A DNA stretch of 64,000 nucleotides, taken from contig NC_064676.1 of the NCBI RefSeq assembly GCF_023278565.1, forward strand, positions 2,604,001-2,668,000, read 5' to 3'. Source of the DNA: Colletotrichum lupini. Its lineage: Eukaryota; Ascomycota; Sordariomycetes; Glomerellales; Glomerellaceae. The notes beneath the pieces are model-generated. The model did not search any database. It was not told where the DNA came from and saw only the letters and a program-made list of their open reading frames with translations. A program made the position numbers and the translations under genes. How positions within the stretch are numbered: the first letter of the stretch is position 1; the number at the start of each line of letters is the position of its first letter. Shown piece after piece: positions 19,679-32,038 of the stretch.

Positions 19679-22600
19679 ATGGGCGGCGGAAAAGAACTCA
19701 AGAGCAAGAGCTCTTACCCAGCTCTCGCGTCTCGACCTGTCGGACAATGGATCTCAAAGCTCTACAAGGATAGAATTAACCAATTCTACTCTACCGGGCA
19801 ATGGGAGAAGCACAATCTCCTGGCGTGCGTAACCCCCCACAATGCCCCGTAGTAAAGCTGGGGAACGTCCCGCTAACTGCGCTATAGCATGATGACGGAG
19901 GGCACCGCATCGGGCGAACCTCATGTTAAACTGTCCGTCTGGGACGCTCCCGAAACCACTCGACCAACGTTCAAGGACGCTGTTTCGCACGAATTCAAAA
20001 AGACCGAGGTGGGCGCCTGGTTTGGCCCATCATGGTCGACACATTGGTTCAAGGTTGTCTTGACCGTTCCGAAAGAACTTCGTGACAAGGACCTGCTTGA
20101 ACTTCACTGGGATGCCAATAATGAAGGCCTCATCTGGACCGAGGATGGCAAGCCGCTGCAGGGTCTTACTGGGGGTGGCGAGCGGGTAGAATGGATCCTG
20201 CCCAAGGAGTTCAGGGACGGCAAGGAACACATCATCTACATCGAGATGGCCTGCAACGGCATGTTTGGAAACGCTCCCGGTGGAGACTCAATCCAGCCTC
20301 CAGACCCAAACAAGTACTTCCAACTGGGACGGGCTGACATAGTTGCTGTCAACCCCGAAGCACGAGCACTTTACTTTGATATCTGGATCATTGGCGATGC
20401 TGCACGGGAGTTTCCTCAGGACTCGTGGGAGCAGCACAGAGCTCTCAAGGTTGCCACCGATGTCATTGACGCCTTTGAGCTCGGCAACAAGGAATCGATC
20501 GTAAAGTGTCGAAAGATTGCTCAGGAGTACCTTGGTTCGAATGTCGACTCGCACAAGGTCTACAGCGATGACAAAGAGCCTCAAGTCTACGGCATTGGCC
20601 ATTGTCATATCGATAGTTGTTGGCTCTGGCCTTGGGCTGAGACCAAGCGCAAAGTCGTCAGGTCTTGGTCTAACCAGTGCGATTTGATGGATCGATACCC
20701 AGAGCTGAACTTTGCTTGTTCGCAAGCCCAGCAATACAAATGGTTGAAGGAGTTGTACCCCTACGCCTTTGATCGTGTCAAGACGAAGGTCAAGGAGGGC
20801 CGATTCCATCCTATCGGAGGCAGCTGGGTCGAGCACGACACCAACATGCCCAGTGGAGAGTCTCTTGTGCGACAATTCCTGTACGGACAGAGATTTTTTG
20901 AGAGCAACTTTGGCGAGCGTTGCCAGACCTTCTGGCTTCCCGACACCTTTGGATACGCTGCTCAGCTTCCACAGCTGTGCCGACTTGCTGGCATGAATCG
21001 CTTCCTCACCCAGAAGCTCAGCTGGAACAACATCAACAACTTCCCACACACCACCTTCAACTGGGTTGCTCTTGATGGTAGCCAAGTAATCTGCCACATG
21101 CCACCATCAGAGACCTATACTGCCGAAGCGCACTTTGGCGACGTGAAGCGCAGTGTCAGCCAGCACAAGTCGATGGACCAGGACCACACCTCCTTGCTTG
21201 TATTCGGAAAGGGCGATGGTGGCGGCGGCCCTACTTGGCAGCACCTCGAAAAGCTCCGCAGGTGTCGCGGTATCTCTGATCAGATTGGCATGCTGCCTAG
21301 AGTGCAGATGGGCAACAGCGTCGATGACTTCTTCGACAAGCTGCAGCCGAAAGCCACAGAGTTTGTCACCTGGTACGGCGAGCTCTATTTCGAGCTTCAT
21401 CGTGGTACATACACCACGCAGGCGAACAACAAGCTCAACAACCGCAAGTCGGAGGTCCTGCTCAGGGAAGTTGAACTGCTTGCCACCATTGCGACGCTTA
21501 GTGATACCAGCAAGAGCTACAAGTATCCCAAGAAGGAAATCGACGATATGTGGGAGGCTGTCCTGCTCTGTCAATTCCACGATTGTCTTCCGGGTAGCTC
21601 CATCGAGATGTGTTACGATGATTCAGACGAGGTAGGTCTCGACACAGCGGATTTCACCTGAACTATTGCTGACTAGATTGGCTAGCTCTATGACATGGTC
21701 TTCAAGACGGGCAAGAAGATTCTTGAAGATATCCACAGTGTCTTTGGAGCGTCCGCCGCCACCACCGGCCGTCTTAGTGAGACGGTTGCCCTGAATACTC
21801 TCCCTTGGCACCGCAAGGAGGTTGTCGAAATATCCGAGACCGAAGCGGGTGTTGCCTGCGGCGAGGGCCAGTTGTTGACCATTCGTCCCTTCAAGATTTC
21901 TGAAGAAGAACCAGCTGTTACGATTGAAGAAGTTAGCAGCGGCGTCTTTGTGTTACAAAACGACCAGCTCAAGGTCAAGGTCGAGAATGGCACCATTACA
22001 TCCCTCTACGACCGCAATGCCGATCGCGAGGTGATCGCAAAGGGAGGTAAGGCCAATCAGTATGTCATTTTTGATGACAAGCCTCTCTACTGGCAAGCTT
22101 GGGATGTCGAGGTGTACCATCTCGACACTCGAAAGGAGCTCCCGAGTGGCACAACGTCAATTACTGAGCAAAAGGCCCATCGCGTCAGCTTGACTACTCA
22201 GATCAAGATCAGCGAAGAAAGTTCGATCAAGTCCACTATTTCTCTCTCCGCCGCCCTCAAGGGGCAACAGTCATGGGTTGAGTGCAGTGCTGAAGTTGAC
22301 TGGCACGAGACTATGAAGTTCCTCAAGGTCGAATTCCCCGTGGATGTCAGAAATACCGAGGCCTCTTACGAAACAGCGTATGGCCTTGTGAAGCGACCTA
22401 CTCACTACAACACTAGGTATGCTTTTTCCAATATGTCATGACAGAGCTATTGCTAATGAATTGTACAGCTGGGACATGGCCAAGTTCGAGGTCTGCTGCC
22501 ACCGTTTCGCCGATCTCTCTGAGCACAACTACGGAGTTTCTATCCTTAACGATAGCAAGTATGGTTTCGCCACTGTCGGTAACCTGCAGCGCCTCTCTCT

Positions 22601-23078
22601 TCTTCGGTCTCCCAAGGCTCCTGATGCTCACGCCGACATGGGAACGCACCAAATTCGCTGGGCGATCTTCCCTCACGAAGGAACACTGAGCTCCTCCACT
22701 GTACGGGCAGCCTACGCCTTCAACAGCCCTCTGAAGCTACTCTCTGCGCCCAGCGCCGTGCAGGCATCTCTCAACAAGAGCCCTGTGAAGCTCACTGGGG
22801 ATGGCTCTCTAATCCTCGATACCGTCAAGCGTGGCGAGGACGACGAGGATGTAACGCGTGGCGAGCTCCCCAAGCGCAAGGGCCGCAACGTTATTCTTCG
22901 CGTTTACGACAGTCTCGGCGGCCAGAGCAAGGGTGTCATTGAGACGACTTGGGACGTCAAGCGCGTTTTCAAGTGCAACCTTTTGGAGGACGACATTGAG
23001 GAGATCAAGATTGACGGTGGAAAGTTCTCGATTACTCTGCGACCCTTCGAGATCGCAACATACCGCCTCGAGTTGTAG
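19679..23078 (+). CDS. AMS1: Vacuolar alpha-mannosidase (GH38)
   Basis: Class II alpha-mannosidase that trims free oligomannose and is normally delivered to the vacuole by the Cvt/autophagy route. 1076 residues in four exons (19679-19824, 19888-21631, 21686-22416, 22469-23078). GH38 metal-binding motif GHCHIDSCWLWPW lies near residue 286, and the nucleophile region FWLPDTFGYAAQLPQ near residue 400 contains the conserved Asp. The start has good context (ACCACCATGG); an in-frame ATG at 19568 could add 37 residues. The second intron could use an AG at 21676, but that would bring in a stop, so 21685 was chosen. There is no signal peptide, as expected for Ams1. It converges on ENV7. Confidence 0.95.
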
Positions 23079-23467
23079 GACGAAGATTTGAGCGACTGCG
23101 GTCTCGATCACGAGTGTCCCTCGGATGAGTATGAGTATGACGAGGTGAACGAACAGCTCGCCTCCACCTTGAGCGAGATCTTGGACCACGAATATGTACA
23201 CTTGGGCTAGGAGGCGCTGCGATGGATAATGAAGGCTTTAAGTAGGCGCCTGTACTTCAGAAAACTCTTGAAAAAAAAACCCAAAAAAAACCCAGAATAT
23301 CTCTCTAGCTCCTTTGCCTACATACGCCCTCCCTAGAACGCCGTGGTGACATGAAGCCCATCGAATCTTCCTTGGGAATAGTAGAAAGATGAAACATCGT
23401 TATACAATACATCACTCTTTGCGCAAGCCTCTTGGTTTCGTTCGTCCTTTGAGTCCGTCTACCTCAT
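23079..23467. other. Convergent 3' region between AMS1 and ENV7
   Basis: About 390 bases between facing stops, with A-rich runs near 23270-23295 likely to include 3'-end signals for AMS1. No gene seen. Confidence 0.6.
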
Positions 23468-24921
23468 TCACAGCGACCCCTCTTGAGGCAGGTCTTCAAT
23501 GACGCTCTCCACCAGGTCAATGAGCTCGTCAATGTCTGGCCTCTCAGTAGGCTCGACATTGAGACATTTCCTCACGACATCGCGAATGGGCTCGCTGATC
23601 TTGACTTCTCCGGCTCCCGCACCGGCGTCCGCCGTGGCGGCCGCTTTGCCCTTCATGCCGCCGCTGGTTCCCGTGCGCTTGATGCCCTCGTCGGGGAAGC
23701 GCCAGTCGCCGCCGAGGACGCACATGCTGAGGGAGCCGCCCGTCTCGTCGGAGCGGGCCTCAAAGGGGGACTTGCCGACGAGGCAGGCGTAGAGGGTGCA
23801 GCCCATGGACCAGATGTCGACTTTTGTGTCGATGACGGTCCCCGTGCGGACGTCGAAGAGTTCGGGGGCGCGGTAGGGCATCGTGCTGTGCTCGGCGGCC
23901 GTGTCCTGGACGGCGATGGCGAGGGAGTGGGACGTTATCGGGATCGGGGAGGGGGCGATGGAGCCCAGGTCCATTAGGATTGGGTTTGAGCCCGAGTCGT
24001 CAATCATGATGTTGCCTATTTTTGGTCGCAACGTTAGTCTTGGGCGTCTGTCTTTCTGAGGAGCAGACGAGGGCAATTAGGGATTAGGGAGCAACGAACC
24101 TGGCTTGATATCCCGATGCGCGTACGACTTTACGTCCCCGGACCCGGGCGTCTCGCCCTCCATCAGCGGCCTCTGCTGCTCGTTCTCGTCCTCTTCGTCT
24201 GCGCCCGCGGCGGCCGCCATACTGGAGACGCGCTTCCCGCCCTTGTTCTTCTTCCCGCTCTTCTTGCGCTTCGGCCCGGCGCCCTGATCGTCTTCGTCGC
24301 CGTTGCCCATCTCCATCCTCTCCATTGCGGCGGGCTGTGACGAGGATTGCCCGCCACCGCCGGTGTAGTGATGCATCTCCCTGAGCGCCTTGCACACCCC
24401 GAGAAACAAGAGCATGAGCCTGCGCTCGGGGAAGGCAGTGTGGTTTACGAGGTTGGCGTTGATGAGGTCCTGGAGGTTGCCGCGGCGGTAGTAGGGGAGG
24501 AGGACGTAGACCGTCTTGGAGCCGGGCTCGCCGCCGCGCTCGGTGGCGATGGCGTGGTCGACACCGTGGATGATGCCCGGGCTGCGGGCGAAGAGGCGGT
24601 AGGCGTCGACCTCCTTCATGGCCTGGGCGACCGACTCTGCGCCAAAGGGGCATCGGATCTTTTTGAGGGCGAATTCTTCGGCGGTTTGGGTGTCTTGGAC
24701 GAGGTAGACGTAGGAGAAGCCGCCCTGTGTGTTTTCTCAATGATTAGTGCATGTTCCAATTCGTCAAGCGTGGAAAAGAGGAGAGCGCGAAGGAAGCTTA
24801 CCTCGCCCAGCAGGCGGAGGATCTTGAAGCTCCGACTGTTGATCTTGAGTGTCGGCGAGCCGGGGAAGCAGTTGAGGCAGTTGCCAAAGGAGTAGAGCAC
24901 GTCGAGGAATATTTGCGCCAT
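23468..24921 (-). CDS. ENV7: Env7/STK16-family serine/threonine kinase
   Basis: Membrane-anchored kinase; yeast Env7 sits on the vacuole and restrains membrane fusion. 430 residues in three exons (24921-24802, 24724-24100, 24015-23468). Glycine loop LLGEGGFSYVYLV spans the first junction, the ATP lysine is in EFALKKIRC (about residue 61), the catalytic loop is AHRDIKPGNIM across the second junction, and the metal-binding motif is MDLGS, the DLG variant usual in STK16 kinases; activation-segment end PYRAPELF. NCLNCF at about residues 14-19 offers two cysteines for palmitoylation. Between helix E and HRD there is a ~75-residue low-complexity insert, first Lys-rich (KRKKSGKKNKGGKR), then acidic. 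Paired convergently with AMS1, another vacuolar protein. Confidence 0.92.
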
Positions 24922-25531
24922 CTTGAAGGGCGGGTGTGTATTGATTGCGTAAAGACGACTGGGGGGTTCAACCCGGTACGATACGGTAGTCTAGGGAATT
25001 GTCGTCGAGTTCGCGTATGGTAGACGTTGAAGCGCTGGTGTTGCAGACCAAAGAGATTCCGCAGTCGTCCGTTCTGGGTCGGCGTATTGGTGATCAGACA
25101 CTTTGAGAAGAGAAAGCGTATTCTCTACCCGGAATTGGAGGTCCGTGACGAATGAGGTCGGGAGAAAAGTGTCGTTAAGCAAGTCTCGCGATTGGAACTA
25201 CGCGGACAACAATTGAAATGACAAAAAGAGGCCCAACGGGGTCGAATGCTGTAAGATCGTGGGATATTGCGTTGGCGCGCGATTGAAGAAACAAGAATCA
25301 GGACAGCTAATAGCTTGCCCGCTTACTTGCTGCTATGCTGTGTGCTGTGCCACTGCTTGCTTGCTTTCCCCCCGGTAACCAAAGTGGGCAGGAAGCTGAC
25401 GGGTTGACGGGGACGCTGACGCAGGTCCGTAGTGCTGCGGTACGGTCCACGTCCCAGTAGTGCGCTTCCTAGGATCCGCTTTCGGGGAACGCGGGACTCG
25501 GGAGGGCCGTTGTAGAGTCTGCAATCGAGTA
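24922..25531. other. ENV7 upstream region
   Basis: About 610 bases between the ENV7 start and MITE copy B. Likely the ENV7 promoter. No other gene is supported; short frames near 25320-25575 run into the MITE end. Confidence 0.5.
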
Positions 25532-26038
25532 CAGTAGGGTGCCAAAAGTTCGTGTACACCCTCCCAGTGCGTCACCTATAGCCCACTAACTACGTCTCTT
25601 TATTACTATAGATATCTTTTAAACTTAGGTATAAATAATATAGTTTAAAGTTTTAATAAAGTATTTAAGTATATAAAGTATATAGAACTATTTTTTATAT
25701 ATTTTAAAATATATTATAATAGTACTTTATTATATAATATAAAAGTAGAAAAAAAAAAGAATTTACTACGAAGTATAGTGCTATTCGTACTTAAAAGGCC
25801 CTATAATCTATTATAATAAAAATCTCTTAAAACCTATTTTTTTAAAAGATTTATTTAACGCTTTTATAATTAAGTAAAACATAATATAACTTAGATATAT
25901 ACTAATATATTAGTTAATTAGTTATATAGTAATTTTTAATATCTTTTTCTTATTATATTTAAGTTTTTATTCGCTGTTGAAAAGTAGTACTCTTGCGTGA
26001 TACTGTGCGCTGCACACGAACTTTTGACACCCCACTGT
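25532..26038 (-). mobile_element. Tc1/mariner-type MITE, copy B (inverted)
   Basis: A 507-bp element in opposite orientation to copy A, with TA duplications at 25530-25531 and 26039-26040. Its end at 25532 matches the gene-proximal end of copy A over more than 40 bases (CAGTAGGGTGCCAAAAG through GTGCGTCACC). The other end, read inward, begins CAGTGGGGTGTCAAAAG and continues through GTGCAGCGCACAG. The interior is AT-rich and alignable with copy A, including a shared AAGTACGAATAGCACT-like block. It has no coding capacity. Confidence 0.88.
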
Positions 26039-26900
26039 ATATAGATGTTCTAGTGTATAGTCGCTGGGAAAGAATGCGATTATTCTGTGCTTGCCGCAAG
26101 CAATTGTTAAGGACGAGATCACTATTCTCAATGGGAAATTAAAGGGAAAAAATACGACGAAAACTTTGACATGATCTGAGGCGACTTCTTCGAGGGGACA
26201 GACACATCAGACCAACAACGGAGTATGTACCTCACCAGACGTGCCTGGCACCCAATACCCAGCTCTGGGCTGCGCCCTGCTGAGGATTTGAGGTACGAAT
26301 CCCCCGTCGTGCGCAAAGGCCGTGAAACGTCACCAGGGACCCTCTGAGGTGGAGAAACGTGGAAGGGCACACACTGGAGAGTGGCATTGAGCACCAGAGG
26401 CCCCCGGCCGGCAGCGACGGGAAGACCCTTGTCGTCTGAACGCAGCCCGTCCGCTAGGAACATTTGATGATATTGACTTCTCGACCGAAGAGCTTCACAG
26501 CCCACGAGAATCTCCCGTCGATTGAGGGGTGTCTGCAATGGATTCATTATTCATGTTTTGAAGGTCTACTACTATTAGTATTATAGAAACCTCTCGGGGT
26601 GAACTGAATGTCAACAAAGCAAGCCAATGACCTCATGTCACCATCCCCTGCTGTCGGTTGACTTCAACATGCGAAACCAACTCCGCGAAACACAATTCTC
26701 ATCGAGCTGTGGTATCATCGCTACAAATGCTGTCACGAACGAAAAACTTCCATCGCTCTAGCCGCCCTTGAATCCTACACAAAATGGGATATACCGCACT
26801 CTGACATTGAAAGACCGGCCAAGACAAGCACACCAGAGTGGCCAGGCCCTTCTTTTCAATCCAAAACAACGCTTGCTGTCGAGATTCAAAGTCCATCCGC
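26039..26900. other. Intergenic region right of MITE copy B
   Basis: About 860 bases up to the stop of the CLIP-like gene. It should contain that gene's 3' untranslated region. No gene or RNA is supported. Confidence 0.55.
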
Positions 26901-29447
26901 CTAGAATGCATCTTCGAATGGACAATCGACGCTTTCGTGTCCATCTCTCTCACATAGGGCACACCACTTGGAGACGTCGACAATTCCGCTCTCCTTTCCA
27001 GCCACAGGGCCGGAATCCATCGGATTTGGGAAGATCTTGACGGTCGGCGGAGGAGCAAGCGGCTTAGACTTGATTGGCGATAGAGGAGCCGGTTTGTCTT
27101 CGGCGGGGATGGGCTTCAGTTCCTCCTTGATGGCCTTGCCGGCATCGCCGTTGGTCTTGCCACCCTCGTTGCCAAACATATTGGTGCAAGTAAGGATATC
27201 GTGTCCGCCAGTCTCGCAAATTTCGCACCAAAGAGTACTATTATCCGTGACTGACGAGTAGGCGTCACTTTCGGGCATCGTGTCCAGTGTACGAACACGC
27301 TTGTGCGTCGTCGTGGGAGACTGGGGCTCGCTGTTGCGCATCAAGATGACGGTATCTCGAGAATCGCGCAATGAAGAACGCTGCGCACCGCCGTTGGCCA
27401 GAGGTCCGGTGAGCTGAGTCGTGACGCTTCCCCTACGAAGTCTCTCCACTTCCCGCTCGAGCTCCTCCTCGCGACGGCTCTTGTCTTTCACGACATCATT
27501 GAGCTCTGCCAGCTCGAGCTCCAGCCTTTCACGAGCCACTGCGTTCTCGCGTACGGAGGGGTCCTCAGCTTTGTCGGCCCCAGGAACAGAATCGCGACTG
27601 AGAGAGTGGATGATCGCCTTAAGACCCCGAATCTCATCTTCCTTCTGCTCCAATTCCTTGGAAATGGAGCCACGGTCTCCGTTGCTTGGACCTGTGGTGC
27701 CGTTCATTCCGGCTGATGCCTTTTCGCGCTCCCTGCGCAGCTCAGTTCGTGTACGCTCGACTTCACCACGGAGGAATTCGACCTCCCCTCTTGCTTCCGC
27801 TTCACCGCGTCGTGCGTCCTCGAGACCCTCTTCGAGCTCTTGAACCAACTCCTCAAGCTGCTTCAACTGACGAGCTACCGAATCTACGTCATCCGTCCGC
27901 GATTCGAGCTCACGCATTTCCATCATCAACTCATCGATGCGCTTTTCGTATACTCGTTCGGTTTCGGAACTAGCCATTTCGAGGGTGTCGATGGTGCTTC
28001 GGAAGTCGGCTCGGTGTGCGTCGAACTCGGCAGTGAGCATCGCAATCTTCTCATTCTTTTCTCTGACCAATGCGCGAAGTTGCATCGAGTCCTTATCGTC
28101 GAGACTGTTGCGCTTGGGTGCTGACAGATCCGAACTCTCCATAAGAGTCTGAAGCTCGGTCAAACTGCTCTCCATCTCTGCCAACGTAGATGCTTGATCC
28201 CTCAACTGCCTTTCACGGTCGTCCAGTTGTGCTCTAAGCCGGTCAACCTCGTCGTCGTTCTGAGCTCGTGACGCGGCCCTTGAGCCGGCTCCAGCCCGCG
28301 ATGGTACTCTGAACTTGGAGCTGTAGGAAGATACCGAATTGGTGCTCCCATTGGTCTGTGTTCGCTGCAGAGTGGCTGGTGGCTGGGGCATCGGCTCTTC
28401 GTCAAACATTGACGTTTGGCCAAGGGCAGAGGCACTGCGCGGACCAACACTTGGCTTCCTATCCAATCGTGAACCTTTGCTCGGGTCTCCAGCCGTTCCA
28501 CGAACGCTCTGCGCGAAGCGATTCGGGGCAGGAGAGCTGTATTTGGAAGGCACCTTTCCGGGTGTCGCCAGTGATGGTCTCGGTCCTGGGGTCATCTGTA
28601 ATTTTCGTACAGGCGACTCCGGGCGTACAGAGGGCCTGCTCATCGACTTCTTCAGTTGAGGACTGACTGATCGGCCGGGGGCAACGCCAGGGCCAACAGA
28701 TTTGCTGAATAGCGGCACTGACGGCGTCGGAGGTGTGTTCGTGGAGTTCTGCGTGCCGACCTTGAGACCGCCCATGGTGCTGGCAGTGGGAGTGTGAGGA
28801 AACGAGCTGGAAGACGAGCCCGGAGGAGAGTCTCGTCTCACGGCTTTGTTGAGAGGGAGAAAGATGCCTGCGCCAGGAAGAGTCGTAGTAAAGTAGGAAA
28901 CACTAGATGCAGTCAGGCGCGAATGTTATTGACAAACTGGTTGGGCGCAAACTTACCCTTCCACTTCGCCCGAGTTCTTGCCCCGCTGAGAGAACTCGGG
29001 ATGCAGCTCGACACCAGCAAAAGTGCCCTTCTTTCCATCCACCGAACCAATAAAACGGACAGTGCCTAACATGTTGCCCGGGACTTCAACGACATCGCCG
29101 AGAACGAAATCGGTCCCGGCCCTACCGGGCGTGGCGGGTGGCATTTTGCGATCGGGCGACTCGGCTAGCACGCTGTTGTAGGCATAGGACTCGCTTACAT
29201 CGGGGATGGAGGCGAGAGACTTGGGAGTAAGAGCAGCCAAGGAGGATTTGCGCGGAAGCGATTGATGGGAGGGCGTAAGTCGCGAATGTGTGTTGTAGAG
29301 GGAATTAAGACTGGGAGAGGAAGCGGTTGTGGAGGAGGCGAAGTTGCTAGTGAAGCTGGTAGCTTTGCGAAGAGTTCGCGGCGGGTGGGCAAGACTTCTA
29401 TGGGTCGGCGCGTATGCGGCGGTCGCTGTTGTTGTGGTGACGGACAT
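26901..29447 (-). CDS. CLIP-170/Tip1-like microtubule plus-end protein
   Basis: Plus-end tracking protein that regulates microtubule dynamics and polarised growth. 830 residues in two exons (29447-28957, 28902-26901). After a Ser/Thr/Pro-rich basic N-terminus there is one CAP-Gly domain at about residues 112-185 (GDVVEVPGNMLGTVRFIG, AGVELHPEF, GKNSGEVEGVSYF). The usual GKNDG groove motif reads GKNSG here. A basic Ser/Pro region follows, then a long coiled coil (about 380-650). Two CCHC zinc knuckles close the protein: WCEICETGGHDILTC at 722 and WCALCERDGHESVDC at 810. CAP-Gly, coil and C-terminal knuckles in this order are the CLIP-170 architecture; Nip100/dynactin lacks the knuckles. Confidence 0.93.
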
Positions 29448-30117
29448 GATGAACAGTCAGGTCGGGTCGATTTGGGTGTTTAAGGCCAGACGGGTCCAGA
29501 AGATTATTGGGCGCGGGTGCTCGCGTACAGGGTGCCAGCCAGTAATGCGACCGCTAGATTGCGCACCGGATGGCAGCTTTACTGGCCTTGGCTCACTACT
29601 AGGCGGCGCGGGTAAGACCAGGTTCCAGGTTGTGGTGGTGGTGTTGATTCCCGAACGCCCCACTCGTCGCCCGCAAGGTAAGGTATCTTGGGGCCAACGT
29701 CAACTAAGGTTGCTTGCCTTAGTCGCAATTGCAGCCGAGCAGCGAATGAGAGGCGCGAGGCAGGCCGTGTTGGGCGATAGAACGGGAGGGTTAATTCGTA
29801 AATATCTGACAGCCTTGGGTGGGAAAGGCAAGCGCAAAGACGTGGCGGACAGGACAAATTTCGGTCGATTGGGCGGTAGGCAGTAAACTGACAGATAGAC
29901 AGGCGGACGCTATACCGAAAGAGCGCTAAGAGCTAAAGAACCGTGAGGTGTGATCGTCTCGGGGCCTTGGGCGTGTCTTTGACGTGGAGAATGATTTGTC
30001 TCTAACAGTCGTCGCGAGTTCGTCTTTCAATGAGCCTGACAGATCATCTGACAGCTCCGAACAGCTTGACCAGCGCCGACTGATACCAAGGGTTCCGTAT
30101 GAGTCGCAGGAAGAGCG

Positions 30118-30138
30118 AAAGAGAGAGAGAGAGAGAGA
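30118..30138. repeat. GA dinucleotide microsatellite
   Basis: An uninterrupted run of about ten GA units in the upstream region of the CLIP-like gene. Ordinary simple repeat, useful only as a length marker. Confidence 0.85.
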
Positions 30139-32026
30139 GGCCCGGGCAAAGATACCAGGGCAGTCGGCAACGACGGCGACGATGAGAAGATGAAGGACAA
30201 AAGAAGCCCGACGCAAGCAAAAGAGTTAAAGTGGTCGCCAGACGAGGGGCTTTTTGTGACGCTCTGAGCCTCCTTTCCCCTTGTGAGCCCTTGTGAGAGA
30301 GCACGGCCGTCCTGACTCCTTGGGATGGGGTCTCAGACGTTGACCACTTATGGTTCAGCTCTTTAGGTAAGGATCCGTAGACCAGCGAGATGCAGGGGTG
30401 ATGGATGTCAAGGGGAGCGGGAAATGGGTTGGTGATCCGTCAGTTGGAGTAGCGTTACCCTTGCGGTGGGATCAGGTACCGTGACGGAGGTGTGTGTGGT
30501 CGTTGGAAGGTGGTATTCTCGGGCGAATACTCAATACTCTGTAATTGAAGTGAGGACTGAAGTGAGGACTGAAGAGAGGTAGGAGTCGCAAATTCGCAAA
30601 TGAGGTGGGATGGCGGGATGGTGGGATGGTGGGATGCAAAGAATGACAAGAGCAAGACACATACGCCGTGGCACACGGGCTGAGAAGAAAGAGGCGAGAC
30701 AGACGGAAGACTGGAAGACGAATGATTGGGAAGGAGAGAGCTATATCTGAGTTGGGACGAGACAAAACGAGCAAGACTCAACTGTGTCTGCGTCTGCGTT
30801 GGTCTTCTTGGTTTTGGTCTCGTCAGGTCGGGCACATTCCACAGCTGTCTCTTTGTATCGCGGAGCAACAGCTCAGCTACTTGTTTACGTGGATCCCGAT
30901 TCAGTCCTTCGCTGGACTGGACAGGCAGCTTCGTCTACCTTACCTTACCAGGTCTTGAAGCTTCATGAGGTGACGAGGTACCTAAAGGTAGGGGATCGAG
31001 TAGATGCCCGCCTGCAATTGGGCCATCAGCCTGCATCGCTCCTTCATCTTCCCCATCACACATCGTAGCGCGGCCGCAGATCTCACAAAAAAAAGACCCT
31101 GGAACGTCGAGAAGACACAAAAGGAGGCTCGTCAGTGGCCCCAGCTGCTCCCCATTCCCCTCGCGGTTGCCATGACGCTGTCGTAGCTTTGCATCGTCCG
31201 AACCGGTGGCTGCTTAACGCTGCATGCAGACAGCGGAGGTGTATGTAGACGCCCAGCCCAGTCCAGCAGGGGCAGTTTGACCGCCTACATGCACCTCAAC
31301 GTGTTCGACGTCTGAGGAGTATCCGTACAGAACCTGTCTCTTCCTCACGCCGCCGTTGCTCGTTGCCATGCAGCGGGTGGTTCACCAGCAGAGCTACTCA
31401 CACCATGGGTGGGAAAATCTGCCTCCTCTCATCTTGATGGTGTGCTTCATCAAAATTTCTGCAGTCGCACATGGGCCCTATCATCTCTGGAAAACAATGA
31501 CTATCCAATGTATCAATGCAACTTACACTGTGACTGGCGTAGCATCAGAGCAGTTATTGCGAGCAACCACTCACAGTCCAATGTCGCCAGGCAATCTTAA
31601 GTTTGGCTCGATGCACCAGTTCGTTCCGTCTGCGCCTCCCAAATTTAGACAGACACCGGTCGAATTCTGACGGATTTGGAGGGTCACATAATTACCACAA
31701 CAAATGTTACCTCATCAGTACCCCCTCATCCCGGCAGCCCGCCCATGAAAACCTACTGTGTATTCATCCTCAACGGTCGAACCGACTCCAAGAAAGCCAG
31801 GGAATGAGTCGTGTCGTAGTACCGAGCATTGCGGCATTGCTACTCCGGACTGTCCTCGGCTCTCAAGAGAGAAAGAGGCTCCTCCAGGTTATCCGTTGAA
31901 AGAAGATGGATCCTCCCTGCAGCCCGTCACGCGGCTGCATGATGCGAATCAGCACCAGTTAGGAAAGGACAGCGTCGCATCAGATCCGCCAAACGGCGCT
32001 GCTGACTACAGAATAGGCACAGAGTA

Positions 32027-32038
32027 CTCCGTACGGAG
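32027..32038. repeat. Palindrome CTCCGTACGGAG, copy 1
   Basis: A perfect 12-bp palindrome inside a gene-free stretch. The same 12-mer recurs at 32790-32801, and a related half (TGTACGGAGTA) occurs at 34273-34283. Confidence 0.8.

Noticed and set aside
24960..24985. GGGTTCAACCCGGTACG resembling a tRNA T-arm
   Set aside because: No matching anticodon arm or acceptor stem could be folded around it; it lies in the ENV7 upstream region.
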